Positions 34,083 to 44,008 are shown, numbered from the stretch's first letter. The stretch is DNA of 64,000 nt from Pectobacterium aquaticum (GCF_003382565.3 NZ_CP086253.1:4154001-4218000); one strand, 5' to 3'. Numbers and translations are program-made. The notes: generated by a model not told the origin, from the letters alone.

Positions 34083-35471
34083 ATGGGAAAAGATGAGGTT
34101 ATTCAGTCAATCATTAAACTGGTTGGCGGAAACGATAATATAAATAAAGCCTGGCACTGCATGACGCGGCTTCGGTTTGATTTAATTGATGAAAGTAAAG
34201 TGCAAACCGAGGCGATCAAAAACCTGCCCGGAATATTAGGTGCGCAACACCAGAGTGAACAGTTTCAGATTATTATCGGGCCGCAGGTCAATGAGTATTA
34301 CGAACTGCTGAACGCCCAACTTTCCTCCACAACGCTTTCGCCTACAGCGACATCACAGCCAGACGTGCAGAAGCAGAAGAAGGGGCTGGTTTCGCTGTTC
34401 ATGGATACGGTTTCCGGCGTATTTGGTCCGATCGTCCCTGCCATCGCGGGTGCGGGGATGATCAAAGGGCTGCTGGCAGGGCTGATCGCCTTGAAAGTGG
34501 TCTCTGCCAAAACCGATACCGTGATCGTCCTCGACCTGATCGCCAGCGGTGTGTTCTATTTCTTACCTTTCTTCCTCGCCATCTCCGCAGCCAGGATCTT
34601 TAAAACAAGCGAATATCTGGCAGCGGCTGTTGCAGCCTGCCTGATGTACCCATCGTTGATAGAAGCGGCGAAGGCACTAGCCAGCAATAGCCCTAATGCG
34701 GTCAGCGCCTTTTACTTCATCGGTGTGCTACCCATTCCGGTGTTCAACTATGCCGCCAGCGTCATCCCAGTGATTTTCTCCGTGCTGGCACTGAGCTATA
34801 TCCATCGTTGGGTCGACCGCATCATGCCTTCGGTGCTGAAAACCGTGTTTACCCCAACGCTGACGCTGTTTATCGCCGCACTGGTGTCGCTCACCGTTAT
34901 CGGGCCATTCGGGATCTACCTCGGTAAACTGCTGGCACTGTTTATTCAGAGCCTGTTCGATGTGTCGTCTATCTTTGCTGGTTTCGTGGTTGGTGCGATT
35001 CGACCTGTCGCGATTCTGACTGGCATGCATCACGCGATGACACCCATTGCGCTGCAAAATTTCAGCAATCAGGGCTTTGATATGCTGATGCCAATGATGT
35101 GTATGGCTAATATGGCGATTGCGGGTTCCACGTTTGCCATCTACTTCCATGCCAAAACCCGTCAGGATAAATCCGTCGTGCTGTCTGCTGGGGTTTCCGC
35201 GCTGCTCGGTATTACCGAACCGGCGCTGTTCGGCGTACTGACGAAGTATAAAAAAGCGTTTATCTCCGCCACTATTGCCAGCTCCATCGCCTCGGCCTTT
35301 ATCGCGTACTTCGGTGTCCGGCTGTATGGCTACATCTTGTCGAGTATTTTCAGCCTGCCAGCCTATATCGGCCCGTACTTTAGCTACGCGGTATCCGGCA
35401 TGGCCATCGCCATCGTGCTTTCTTTCACGCTGACTTATATTCTGGTCGTCAGAGCGTCCAAACAGTCGTAA
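34083..35471 (+). CDS. PTS sugar transporter EIIBC (glucose/beta-glucoside superfamily)
   Basis: A 462-residue inner-membrane transporter. EIIB is residues 1-85, with the phosphocysteine Cys26 in NKAWHCMTRLRFDL. EIIC is about residues 105-460, with ten or so hydrophobic segments and family sequences such as GPIVPAIAGAGMIKGLL, GAIRPVAILTGMHHAMTP and SAGVSALLGITEPALFGV. No EIIA domain is present, so it must use EIIA from elsewhere, as MurP or TreB do. The ATG at 34083 is preceded by GGAGG at good spacing; a TTG six codons upstream is unlikely. It neighbours a GntR/UTRA regulator and an acid-sugar dehydratase. The sugar is unknown. Confidence 0.86.
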   Translation: MGKDEVIQSIIKLVGGNDNINKAWHCMTRLRFDLIDESKVQTEAIKNLPGILGAQHQSEQFQIIIGPQVNEYYELLNAQLSSTTLSPTATSQPDVQKQKKGLVSLFMDTVSGVFGPIVPAIAGAGMIKGLLAGLIALKVVSAKTDTVIVLDLIASGVFYFLPFFLAISAARIFKTSEYLAAAVAACLMYPSLIEAAKALASNSPNAVSAFYFIGVLPIPVFNYAASVIPVIFSVLALSYIHRWVDRIMPSVLKTVFTPTLTLFIAALVSLTVIGPFGIYLGKLLALFIQSLFDVSSIFAGFVVGAIRPVAILTGMHHAMTPIALQNFSNQGFDMLMPMMCMANMAIAGSTFAIYFHAKTRQDKSVVLSAGVSALLGITEPALFGVLTKYKKAFISATIASSIASAFIAYFGVRLYGYILSSIFSLPAYIGPYFSYAVSGMAIAIVLSFTLTYILVVRASKQS

Positions 35472-35479
35472 CCGCACTC

Positions 35480-35499
35480 GCGGGGCCGTTGCGCCCCGC
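35480..35499 (+). terminator. GC hairpin after the PTS gene
   Basis: GCGGGGC-CGTTGC-GCCCCGC, a perfect 7-bp stem 8 bp past the PTS stop. There is no T-tract, so termination strength is uncertain. Confidence 0.5.
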
Positions 35500-35514
35500 C
35501 ATCCCCCTCCGCGA

Positions 35515-35640
<126 letters not shown>

Positions 35641-35838
35641 TAGTTAGCCTAATATCCGCGCCCCTGTAATTAAATTTCACAAATTGCCAAGCCCACCTCA
35701 ATGCAAGTACAAAGAATAAGGAGAAGAAAGAATCGTCAATTGACGAATCCGCCTTATCGTGGCTAGATGGAGGCAGTGCGTCAAAATATGTCAAGTGAAA
35801 TAAACTTACAAAAATGGTAGGGATGGGTCAGGGTAACT

Positions 35839-38478
35839 ATGAACGAACAATATTCCGCAATGCGCAGTAACGTCAGTATGCTCGGCAAGCTTCTCGGCGA
35901 TACCATCAAGGAAGCGCTGGGTGAAAACATCCTTGATAAAGTCGAAACAATCCGCAAGTTGTCAAAGTCTTCCCGCGCAGGTAATGAAAAACATCGTCAG
36001 GAGTTGCTGACCACGCTGCAAAACCTGTCTAACGATGAACTGTTGCCCGTTGCCCGCGCATTCAGCCAGTTCCTTAACCTGACCAATACCGCTGAGCAAT
36101 ATCATACGATTTCACCGCACGGTGAAGCCGCGAGTAACCCGGCACAGCTTTCCCACGCGTTTGAGCGCCTGAAAGAAAGCAAAGATCTGACCGAACGCGA
36201 TATCCGTGACGCGGTAGAATCCTTGTCGATCGAGCTGGTGCTGACTGCACACCCGACCGAAATTACCCGCCGGACGCTGATCCACAAGCTGGTAGAAGTG
36301 AATACCTGCCTCAAGCAGCTCGACCACAACGATCTGGCTGATTATGAGCGCAATCAGATCATGCGCCGCCTGCGCCAGCTGATTGCGCAGTCCTGGCACA
36401 CCGATGAAATCCGTAAAATTCGTCCTACCCCGGTAGATGAAGCCAAATGGGGCTTCGCCGTGGTGGAAAACAGCCTGTGGGAAGGCGTGCCTGCATTTTT
36501 ACGCGAGCTGGATGAGCAGTTGGAACAGGCTTTCGGCTACCGTCTGCCCGTTGATGCGATTCCGGTGCGCTTTACGTCCTGGATGGGCGGCGACCGCGAC
36601 GGTAACCCGAACGTCACGGCGGAAGTTACTCGCCACGTGCTGTTACTCAGCCGCTGGAAAGCCGCCGATCTGTTCCTGCGTGATATTCAGGTGCTGGTTT
36701 CCGAGCTGTCGATGTCCGAATGCACGCCAGAGCTGCTGGAGCTGGCCGGTGGCAGCGAGGTACAAGAACCGTACCGCGCCATCATGAAGTCACTGCGTTC
36801 GCAGTTGAGCAGTACGCTGAGCTATCTGGAAGCGCGCCTGACAGGCGAAGAGCGTTTGCCACCGAAAGATCTGCTGATTACCAACGAACAGCTGTGGGAA
36901 CCGCTCCACGCCTGCTACCAATCGCTGAAAACTTGCGGCATGGGCATCATCGCCGATGGTCGCCTGCTGGATACGCTGCGTCGCGTACGTTGCTTTGGTG
37001 TGCCTTTGGTACGCATCGATGTGCGTCAGGAAAGCACCCGCCACACCGAAGCGCTGGCCGAGATTACCCGCTATCTGGGTCTGGGCGATTACGAAAGCTG
37101 GTCAGAATCCGATAAGCAGGCCTTCCTGATCCGTGAACTCAGCTCCAAGCGCCCACTCCTGCCGCGCTACTGGGAGCCGAGTGCGGATACCAAAGAAGTA
37201 CTGGATACCTGTCGGGTTATCGCCAAAGCGCCACAGGGTTCTATTGCCGCTTACGTTATTTCCATGGCGCGCACACCTTCCGACGTGCTGGCCGTTCAAC
37301 TGCTGCTCAAAGAAGCGGGCTGCCCATTTGCTCTGCCCGTCGCGCCGCTGTTTGAAACCTTAGACGACCTGAACAACGCCGATGATGTCATGACGCAGTT
37401 GCTGAGTATCGACTGGTATCGCGGCTTTATTCAGGGCAAGCAGATGGTCATGATCGGCTATTCCGACTCTGCGAAAGATGCGGGCGTGATGGCTGCCTCT
37501 TGGGCGCAGTACCGTGCACAGGACGCGCTGATCAAAACCTGTGAGAAAGCGGGTATCGCACTGACGCTGTTCCACGGACGCGGTGGTTCTATCGGTCGCG
37601 GTGGCGCACCAGCTCATGCTGCGCTGTTGTCACAACCGCCGGGTAGCCTGAAAGGTGGCCTGCGCGTGACGGAACAGGGCGAGATGATCCGCTTTAAATA
37701 CGGTCTGCCGGAAGTCACCATCAGCAGCCTGGCGCTGTATACCGGTGCGATTCTGGAAGCGAACCTGCTGCCGCCGCCGGAACCAAAACAGGAATGGCAC
37801 GAGGTGATGGACGATCTTTCTCGCGTATCCTGCGATATGTACCGTGGCTACGTGCGTGAGAACCCAGATTTCGTCCCTTACTTCCGCGCCGCAACGCCGG
37901 AATTGGAGCTGGGCAAACTGCCGCTGGGGTCACGTCCGGCCAAGCGTCGTCCGAACGGCGGCGTGGAAAGCCTGCGCGCTATCCCGTGGATTTTCGCCTG
38001 GACGCAGAACCGCCTGATGCTGCCAGCCTGGCTAGGCGCAGGTGCCGCATTGCAGAAAGTGGTGGATGACGGTAAGCAGGAACAGTTGGAAGCTATGTGC
38101 CGCGACTGGCCGTTCTTCTCGACGCGTATCGGCATGCTGGAGATGGTGTTCGCCAAAGCCGACCTGTGGCTGGCGGAGTATTACGATCAGCGTCTGGTAG
38201 AAGAGAAACTGTGGCCGTTAGGGAAACAGCTGCGCGATCAGTTAGCCGCCGATATTAACGTCGTGCTGGCGATCTCCAACGACGATCACCTGATGGCGGA
38301 TCTGCCGTGGATCGCCGAGTCGATCGCACTGCGTAACGTCTATACCGATCCCCTGAACGTGTTGCAGGCTGAGTTGCTACATCGTTCACGTCAGCAAGAA
38401 CAGCCAGATGCCGACCTGGAACTGGCGCTGATGGTGACGATCGCCGGTGTCGCGGCAGGCATGCGTAATACGGGTTAA
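35839..38478 (+). CDS. ppc: Phosphoenolpyruvate carboxylase
   Basis: Ppc makes oxaloacetate from PEP and bicarbonate to refill the TCA cycle. The 879-residue length matches the enteric enzyme (883). Catalytic signatures are VLTAHPTEITRRT (His about residue 137) and VMIGYSDSAKDAG with the FHGRGGSIGRGGAPAHAAL loop near residues 575-600. The C-terminus MVTIAGVAAGMRNTG is the conserved tail. In E. coli ppc is next to argE; here the sugar locus is inserted between them. Confidence 0.98.
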   Translation: MNEQYSAMRSNVSMLGKLLGDTIKEALGENILDKVETIRKLSKSSRAGNEKHRQELLTTLQNLSNDELLPVARAFSQFLNLTNTAEQYHTISPHGEAASNPAQLSHAFERLKESKDLTERDIRDAVESLSIELVLTAHPTEITRRTLIHKLVEVNTCLKQLDHNDLADYERNQIMRRLRQLIAQSWHTDEIRKIRPTPVDEAKWGFAVVENSLWEGVPAFLRELDEQLEQAFGYRLPVDAIPVRFTSWMGGDRDGNPNVTAEVTRHVLLLSRWKAADLFLRDIQVLVSELSMSECTPELLELAGGSEVQEPYRAIMKSLRSQLSSTLSYLEARLTGEERLPPKDLLITNEQLWEPLHACYQSLKTCGMGIIADGRLLDTLRRVRCFGVPLVRIDVRQESTRHTEALAEITRYLGLGDYESWSESDKQAFLIRELSSKRPLLPRYWEPSADTKEVLDTCRVIAKAPQGSIAAYVISMARTPSDVLAVQLLLKEAGCPFALPVAPLFETLDDLNNADDVMTQLLSIDWYRGFIQGKQMVMIGYSDSAKDAGVMAASWAQYRAQDALIKTCEKAGIALTLFHGRGGSIGRGGAPAHAALLSQPPGSLKGGLRVTEQGEMIRFKYGLPEVTISSLALYTGAILEANLLPPPEPKQEWHEVMDDLSRVSCDMYRGYVRENPDFVPYFRAATPELELGKLPLGSRPAKRRPNGGVESLRAIPWIFAWTQNRLMLPAWLGAGAALQKVVDDGKQEQLEAMCRDWPFFSTRIGMLEMVFAKADLWLAEYYDQRLVEEKLWPLGKQLRDQLAADINVVLAISNDDHLMADLPWIAESIALRNVYTDPLNVLQAELLHRSRQQEQPDADLELALMVTIAGVAAGMRNTG

Positions 38479-38518
38479 TTGCGACAACACGTTAATACGC
38501 CAAACTAACTCACTCACG

Positions 38519-38545
38519 AAGCCTCTCAACAGAGAGGCTTCCTTT
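38519..38545 (+). terminator. ppc terminator
   Basis: AAGCCTCTC-AACA-GAGAGGCTT (9-bp perfect stem) followed by CCTTTACA; it lies between ppc and the convergent DUF1266 gene. Confidence 0.85.
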
Positions 38546-38552
38546 ACATGGG

Positions 38553-39251
38553 TTAAAAGATAAGCGTCGTGACGCCATCTAACGGTAAATGCCAGTCCAG
38601 CGTGTTCCACGGGCTTTCAGGATTACCGGTTAAACGACGCAGAATATCCATCTGATCGTTAACAAAATCTTCCGTCGCCAGCGAGCGCCAATATTGCCGC
38701 CCAACCACGTAGCTAATGGCAAAATGATACCAACTGTCATATTTCTGTTGCGCATCCCGCGCCATAGACATGATCATATCCCAACCTTCCTTTTCGCCCA
38801 CCATACCCACCGCCATCCCCCAGCGGCACAGGTTTACGCTACGCCCTTCGTCCCAGGCATCAATCCCGGTACGATCCAACGCAAACCGATTGAGCCTCAC
38901 GATCAGTAATTCACTGTGATGTTCTTTATCATGTTGATGGCGCTGGATATACGCCTCCATCTCTGCTTCAGACATCGCAGACAAAAGATGCTGTAGACGT
39001 CGGTAACCGGGCCCATGTCCGTGACCATTGAGCAGGCGATGGATCTGGCGCAGCAGCGCTTCGCGAGTTTCAATGCCCCAATCCCGTTTCAGAATATGGC
39101 GGATCGTATCCAGTGCTTCCTGTTTATCACCACCGCCATCCAGCACATCATGCCGATCGCGATTCATTTCCGTTAAAATGGCTGACAGCCCCAGCCCCCA
39201 TAGCTGAGTGTGGGATAAAGGCTGTGTATTTTCCTGATTTTCTACGGTCAT
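38553..39251 (-). CDS. DUF1266 protein (YbeU/YbeR-like) of the HscC operon
   Basis: A 232-residue soluble protein. Family features are the N-terminal LWGLGLSAILTEMN, the central LIVRLNRFALDRTGIDAWDEGRSVNLCRWGMAVGMV, and the GWDMIMSMARDAQQKYDSWYHFAISYVVGRQYW stretch around residues 155-195. This fits DUF1266, the family of E. coli YbeU and YbeR, whose genes lie beside hscC and J-protein genes djlB/djlC. Its start overlaps the stop of the J-protein gene by 4 bp. The gene is the third of a coupled operon. Biochemical function is unknown; a role as client or cofactor of the chaperone pair is inferred from linkage. Confidence 0.8.
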   Translation of the reverse strand: MTVENQENTQPLSHTQLWGLGLSAILTEMNRDRHDVLDGGGDKQEALDTIRHILKRDWGIETREALLRQIHRLLNGHGHGPGYRRLQHLLSAMSEAEMEAYIQRHQHDKEHHSELLIVRLNRFALDRTGIDAWDEGRSVNLCRWGMAVGMVGEKEGWDMIMSMARDAQQKYDSWYHFAISYVVGRQYWRSLATEDFVNDQMDILRRLTGNPESPWNTLDWHLPLDGVTTLIF

Positions 39252-41299
39252 GCGTTATCTACTCCCTGCTGCCCCGGCGCTATCTGCTCCAGCTTCATCA
39301 ACCACTCGCCGATCTCATCCATATCGCCGCCGTATTCCTGATATAGCCTCAAAGCACGCTGAGCCTTGTCATACAGGCCTAATTCGCAGGCAGATTTCAA
39401 CAATCCCAGCGCCGCGCCCGCGTTTTTGATGTTCCAGTCAATCGCTTCTTCAAAACAGTCTATCGCTTCTCGGTGACGCGCTAACCGACTCAGACAGGTC
39501 CCCCGGCGATACCATATCCAGCCACGAGATGGCTTACAGCGCACAACAAAATCCAGATCGGATAGGGCTTCCTGATAGCGTTCAAAGGTATAAAGTAAAA
39601 GGATCGAGCGGGCGGAAAAATAGACCCAGTGTGATGCATCCAGCGCGATAGCCTTATTTATGCACTCTAATGCCTTATCAGGCTCATCAGTAAAACGGAA
39701 AGCCTCCGAGAGCATAAACCAGACGGTGGAATTGTCCTGATGATAGCTCAGCGCGTTTTCTAATAGCGGGATCATGTCCTTGTACTTGTCTATTTCGTAC
39801 AAGGTTTCCGCTAAGCGAATCCTCGCATCGTAGCCATTTTCTCCTTGCCGCTGCGCCTCTTCCATCGCCCATGTATAAGCCTGCCGTGCGTCCTCATACT
39901 GCTTCAACCGATAATAGGCATCGCCAAGCGTCATATAGAGCGTCGAGGAAAGATGACGCTGGCTGAAATCACCATGCTTGACGAAAAGTGAGCGGTAGAT
40001 GACCTCAAAAATACTCCCCCTAATAAAGCGCCAGGGTGACGTAGCGTTGTATTCTGCTCGAGCCATCAGATGGCGGATAAAATTAATACTCAGTGTATAA
40101 GCACCATTTTGCAGGTAGCATTCTGCGACTTCTTCACAGTATTCCATGCTGTAACGCTTCGGTTTAATCGTCGCGAAACCACCAGCAATGGTCTGCGCAT
40201 TGATTTTAAGCACCTGAATCTGCGCTTCTACGTCATACGGCACCAGCATGCAAAGATAGCGATACAGTTCCCGAGCTTCAAAGAGCAGACCTTGAGCCAG
40301 AAAACAGCCAGCCAATCCCTTCAACGCCACGGCATGGTCGCTTTGCATCTCCAGCACCTGATTAAACGCATCGGCGGCGCGTAGATACTGTCGGTCATCC
40401 AGCTCGATTTGCGCTAATCGCAGGTAACCGTCTATTTGCTCCGGCACCATCGCAATTAACTGACGACAGCATTCACGAGCAGGGGAAAAATCACCAAGGC
40501 GATGGTAGTGGGCGATAGCCCAACAGAGCAGCTCTGGATCGCAGATCTCTCGCGCTAACACCTGCGCTAGTTGTCGATCAAATGCCGCGCGATCACGCTG
40601 ATAAACGATGCGAACCAACTGTTCCCTATCGTGGAAATAACGGTCGACGTCCTCTCCAGTCAAGCCGGAAGGCAACCTCAATCCACGCACTGGGATATGC
40701 CAGACATCCTCATCATTCAGCCATTCCAACACATTCTCCACCTGCTGTGATGAATAATGTCGCTTTAGCAGTAACGAGTTATGTTCCCAGTCGAAGGTTT
40801 CCAGTAAGTGCTGCTTCACCGTATCGGGTAAGAAAGCACAGTGGCCTAAAAAGCCAAACAGCCACAGTGAAACAGGCTGTTTGATTTCAAGACGATCGAG
40901 TACCGATGTTGATAGCACGTCACGCCACACCTCATCGTCGATACGACACTGAAAATCCGCATAGATTGCCGCCACACGCTGCTTTATCGCTTCAATTTGC
41001 TGCATCGTATCCTGCATTAAAGCAATGTCATCGTTCGCCGTGTTAGCCGCAGGATTGCTAATGTTCTCAGCCTCTGCTGCCGTCTCTGGCGCAGGGTTTT
41101 CCTGCTGCTCGGCATCCCCTTTAGCCACCAGATAGCGGGCCTGCAAGAGCGCTTCTTCGTACGCAGCGCGGAGCGCTTTAAACGCTTCGGCATCATCTTC
41201 TGGATTATGCTGCCGCAACAAACGCGCATACGCACGTCGAATAGCCATTTGGTCGACCGTTTCATCAATCCCCAAAAATACCCAACATGACGTTTTCAT
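39248..41299 (-). CDS. J-domain-like/TPR co-chaperone (DjlB/DjlC-like)
   Basis: A 683-residue protein. Residues 3-55 look like a J domain (CWVFLGIDETVDQMAIRRAYARLLRQHNPEDD...FKALRAAYEEAL), but the canonical HPD is HNPEDD, with an extra residue. A Glu/Ala/Gln-rich linker follows (about 60-85). The C-terminal half (about 270-670) consists of tetratricopeptide repeats, for example LRLAQIELDDRQYLRAADAFNQVLEM and IWYRRGTCLSRLARHREAIDCFEEAI. It overlaps both hscC (4 bp) and the DUF1266 gene (4 bp). By analogy with E. coli DjlC/DjlB it should stimulate HscC, with the TPRs holding clients. Confidence 0.8.
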   Translation of the reverse strand: MKTSCWVFLGIDETVDQMAIRRAYARLLRQHNPEDDAEAFKALRAAYEEALLQARYLVAKGDAEQQENPAPETAAEAENISNPAANTANDDIALMQDTMQQIEAIKQRVAAIYADFQCRIDDEVWRDVLSTSVLDRLEIKQPVSLWLFGFLGHCAFLPDTVKQHLLETFDWEHNSLLLKRHYSSQQVENVLEWLNDEDVWHIPVRGLRLPSGLTGEDVDRYFHDREQLVRIVYQRDRAAFDRQLAQVLAREICDPELLCWAIAHYHRLGDFSPARECCRQLIAMVPEQIDGYLRLAQIELDDRQYLRAADAFNQVLEMQSDHAVALKGLAGCFLAQGLLFEARELYRYLCMLVPYDVEAQIQVLKINAQTIAGGFATIKPKRYSMEYCEEVAECYLQNGAYTLSINFIRHLMARAEYNATSPWRFIRGSIFEVIYRSLFVKHGDFSQRHLSSTLYMTLGDAYYRLKQYEDARQAYTWAMEEAQRQGENGYDARIRLAETLYEIDKYKDMIPLLENALSYHQDNSTVWFMLSEAFRFTDEPDKALECINKAIALDASHWVYFSARSILLLYTFERYQEALSDLDFVVRCKPSRGWIWYRRGTCLSRLARHREAIDCFEEAIDWNIKNAGAALGLLKSACELGLYDKAQRALRLYQEYGGDMDEIGEWLMKLEQIAPGQQGVDNA

Positions 41300-42993
41300 A
41301 ACGAATGAGGCTCCATCTCATCAAATACGCTCTGTATTTCTTTTGTTACCCGGCGAATGTGCAAGGAATCCTGCGTTTCCAATGCATCTTCAAAGGCTTG
41401 CAATTCATGTGCAATACGTTCTCGCGCTTCGCCCATTAATTGCTCATATAAACGCTCACCGCGTGCCAGTAACAATCGACTCTCCATACGCTCACGCGGG
41501 TGTATTTTTATCTCTGCCAACTGCTGTAAGCGCGCCTGTATCTCAGCGTCCGACAAATCACAGCTATCATTGCGGATAACCGTTGATTTACTGTTGCCCT
41601 CATGGAGGTCTGTCGCCTGCACTTCCAAAATGCCGTTGATATCGTAGGTATAACGCACACGCACAATGGGTTCATCTTCCGGTGTGGGCGGAAACTCAAT
41701 TTCCAGCTCACCCAATTTGACGTTATTACGCGTCAGACGACTTTCCCCCTGATAGATTTGCAGCAGCATGTTGGTTTGCCCTTCATGACAGGTGCTGAAC
41801 ACCTTTTCCCGGCTCACGGGGACAACCGTATTACGATCAATGATCGGCGTATAATAACCGCTCTCCAGATGTCCATTCGGCAAGCGGCGTGCCGTTTCTA
41901 GCCCTAGGGTAAACGGGCAGACGTCAGTCAGCACGACCTCCGCTAGCCCTTGGCTACGCGCCTTGAGCCCAGCCTGCACGGCAGCACCCAACGCCACGAT
42001 TTCATCAGGATTTAGCGTCGCGATCGGGTACTGACCAAATAGTTTGGCAGCCAGGCTTCTCACCACGGGCATACGGCTAGCACCCCCGACCAGAATGACG
42101 CAATTCAAATCACGCGGGGTAATAGCCGCGTCATTCAATGCCCGTTCGATAGGCTGGCGTAACGCATCAATTAAAGGAGTGCAAAGTGATTCAAAATCAT
42201 CGCGGGTGAGGCGCCATGGATACGCTACGCCACCGAACTCTGGCGCTATCGACGCCTCATGTTGCAGCGTTAATTCTCGTTTCATCCCTTCGATATGCTG
42301 ACGCAGGCGACTCATTTCTGACAAGTCGAGCGACGTCAGCGCATGCGTATTCAGAAACGCTTTTACCAACGTATCGACAAAATCTTCGCCCCCTAGTGTG
42401 TTGTGCCCTGCTGTGGCGTTCACTTCCATAATGCCGTCAAATAGCGTCAGGACCGACACATCGAAGGTGCCACCGCCCAGATCGAATACTAAAAAACGGC
42501 TTTCTGGTGCATTGATGTGCAACCCGTAACTTAACGCAGCGGCCGTCGGCTCATTCACCAAACGTTCAACCTTAAGGCCAGCTAGCTGCCCTGCAATCTG
42601 CGTTGCTTTGCGTTGTTTGTCATTAAAGTAAGCAGGCACGCTGATGACCGCTTCTGTCACGGGCGCACCAAGAAATGCTTCAGCATCAGCTTTCAACACG
42701 CGTAGCAGAAAAGAAGATAATTCCTCAGGCTGGTAGGTCTGTACATTACCAAGCGAATAGGCCTTTTTCGTCCCCATGTAGCGTTTGAACAATGCTGCGG
42801 TTTTAAGCGGGTGAGTAATCAAACGCTCTTTAGCCACACGCCCCACCAATAGGTCGCCGTTATCATCTAGGCCGATAACTGAGGGGGTGAGGTAATCACC
42901 GTGTGCATTGGGAATCAGTACGGCTTTCTCGCCGTCCCAAAATGAAGCCAGACTATTTGTCGTACCTAAATCAATCCCTATGATATGAGACAT
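41296..42993 (-). CDS. hscC: Hsp70-family chaperone HscC
   Basis: A 565-residue Hsp70 homolog with HscC-type length (E. coli 556), shorter than DnaK. The actin-like ATPase has phosphate-1 GIDLGTTNSLASFWDG, EAVISVPAYFNDKQRKAT, phosphate-2 FLVFDLGGGTFDVSVL, and adenosine motif VILVGGASRMPVVRSL; a substrate-binding domain follows (PFTLGLETARRLPNGHLESG). The ATG at 42993 is preceded by GGGAGG; an upstream in-frame extension of 15 residues is not supported. It is the first gene of an operon with a J-domain protein and a DUF1266 protein. HscC is known to differ from DnaK in nucleotide exchange and clients. Confidence 0.94.
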   Translation of the reverse strand: MSHIIGIDLGTTNSLASFWDGEKAVLIPNAHGDYLTPSVIGLDDNGDLLVGRVAKERLITHPLKTAALFKRYMGTKKAYSLGNVQTYQPEELSSFLLRVLKADAEAFLGAPVTEAVISVPAYFNDKQRKATQIAGQLAGLKVERLVNEPTAAALSYGLHINAPESRFLVFDLGGGTFDVSVLTLFDGIMEVNATAGHNTLGGEDFVDTLVKAFLNTHALTSLDLSEMSRLRQHIEGMKRELTLQHEASIAPEFGGVAYPWRLTRDDFESLCTPLIDALRQPIERALNDAAITPRDLNCVILVGGASRMPVVRSLAAKLFGQYPIATLNPDEIVALGAAVQAGLKARSQGLAEVVLTDVCPFTLGLETARRLPNGHLESGYYTPIIDRNTVVPVSREKVFSTCHEGQTNMLLQIYQGESRLTRNNVKLGELEIEFPPTPEDEPIVRVRYTYDINGILEVQATDLHEGNSKSTVIRNDSCDLSDAEIQARLQQLAEIKIHPRERMESRLLLARGERLYEQLMGEARERIAHELQAFEDALETQDSLHIRRVTKEIQSVFDEMEPHSL

Positions 42994-43124
42994 ATTCCTC
43001 CCTGATTGAATAAACGCAAAACGCCTGATGAAATTCATCGGGCGTGGGTAAGCTGAATAGAATTAACCGATAGTAGGACTAATTATGAACACAATAACGG
43101 ACTTAAAAAACGTCCTATTGTAAA

Positions 43125-43907
43125 TTACGCCAGATATTTATCCTGCAAATAATTCCGCGCACGATTATCCAGACCGTATTCCGCCTCAAGCCAGCTATCG
43201 ATTGAGCCATGCCGTTCGTAAATGGCCTGCAACGCCGTCACGATGAACTCTTCCTGCACCGACAGCACATAAGAGAATTGTCCCAGCGCTTTCTCATTCA
43301 GCGTTGCCGACAGATGTGTCAGTAGCTGCTGGCGGAAGGGCGTCAGTGTCGTCTCGGTGAGCAGGTAATCTTCCATCACCGTCTGTTCATCTGCCCCCAA
43401 CGCAAACATCACCAGCGCCGAACCGATACCCGTGCGATCTTTGCCCACGGCGCAGTGCTGTACCAGCCCGCCCTCATCCGGCCGCAATAGCAGCGATACC
43501 AGCTGCTTATAGGCGGAATTATTGAAAGGCAGACGGCGGTAAAGCTCCAACATGAATGCGCGGGAATCAAAGGCTGCCAGCACATCGGATCCCAATGAAT
43601 CCAGATTAGCCGTCACTTCATGACGTAATGGATTGGCCGGATGGGCGTGATAATTAGCCCCCGTCCACAAGACATCGGGCTTCTGCGCAATTTCATCAGC
43701 ATCCCGATAGTCCACCACGTGGGAAATCGGCACGCCCGCAAGGTGTTCACAGTCAGCCTGACTCAGCAGATCCAGCGAGCCGGAGCGAAAAAGTTTACCG
43801 TGTCGGATAAGCCGCCCATCAGCAGCGCGGTTACCGCCTAAATCGCGGAAGTTGATTCCGCCGTCCAGCGGTAATAAAGAAGGATGGAGCAACGTTGGTT
43901 CGGTCAT
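43125..43907 (-). CDS. IphP-type protein-tyrosine/dual-specificity phosphatase
   Basis: A 260-residue protein of the Y_phosphatase3 (IphP) family. The P-loop HCAVGKDRTG (Cys152, Arg158) and an N-terminal GGINFRDLGGNRAADGRLIRHGKLFRSG (residues 16-43) are characteristic, as is a general-acid region around HVVDYRDADE. It removes phosphate from phosphotyrosine or phosphoinositides in studied homologs; the substrate here is unknown. There is no signal peptide. The ATG at 43907 follows AAGGAGA, which rules out the longer upstream start. It is a single gene between the HscC operon and udp. Confidence 0.85.
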   Translation of the reverse strand: MTEPTLLHPSLLPLDGGINFRDLGGNRAADGRLIRHGKLFRSGSLDLLSQADCEHLAGVPISHVVDYRDADEIAQKPDVLWTGANYHAHPANPLRHEVTANLDSLGSDVLAAFDSRAFMLELYRRLPFNNSAYKQLVSLLLRPDEGGLVQHCAVGKDRTGIGSALVMFALGADEQTVMEDYLLTETTLTPFRQQLLTHLSATLNEKALGQFSYVLSVQEEFIVTALQAIYERHGSIDSWLEAEYGLDNRARNYLQDKYLA

Positions 43908-44008
43908 ACATCTCCTTGCGAGGTTGAAAGGCGAGCAAGGCAACCGTATTACACGCGCTAAGCACGGTGCAGGTTAACCCGATGAACCTGAAGAGGTTAT
44001 CAGGATAC

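Noticed and set aside
34728..35477. 249-codon minus-strand ORF opposite the PTS gene
   Set aside because: Shadow of the EIIC coding sequence, with a polar His/Arg/Gln-rich composition that is not protein-like.
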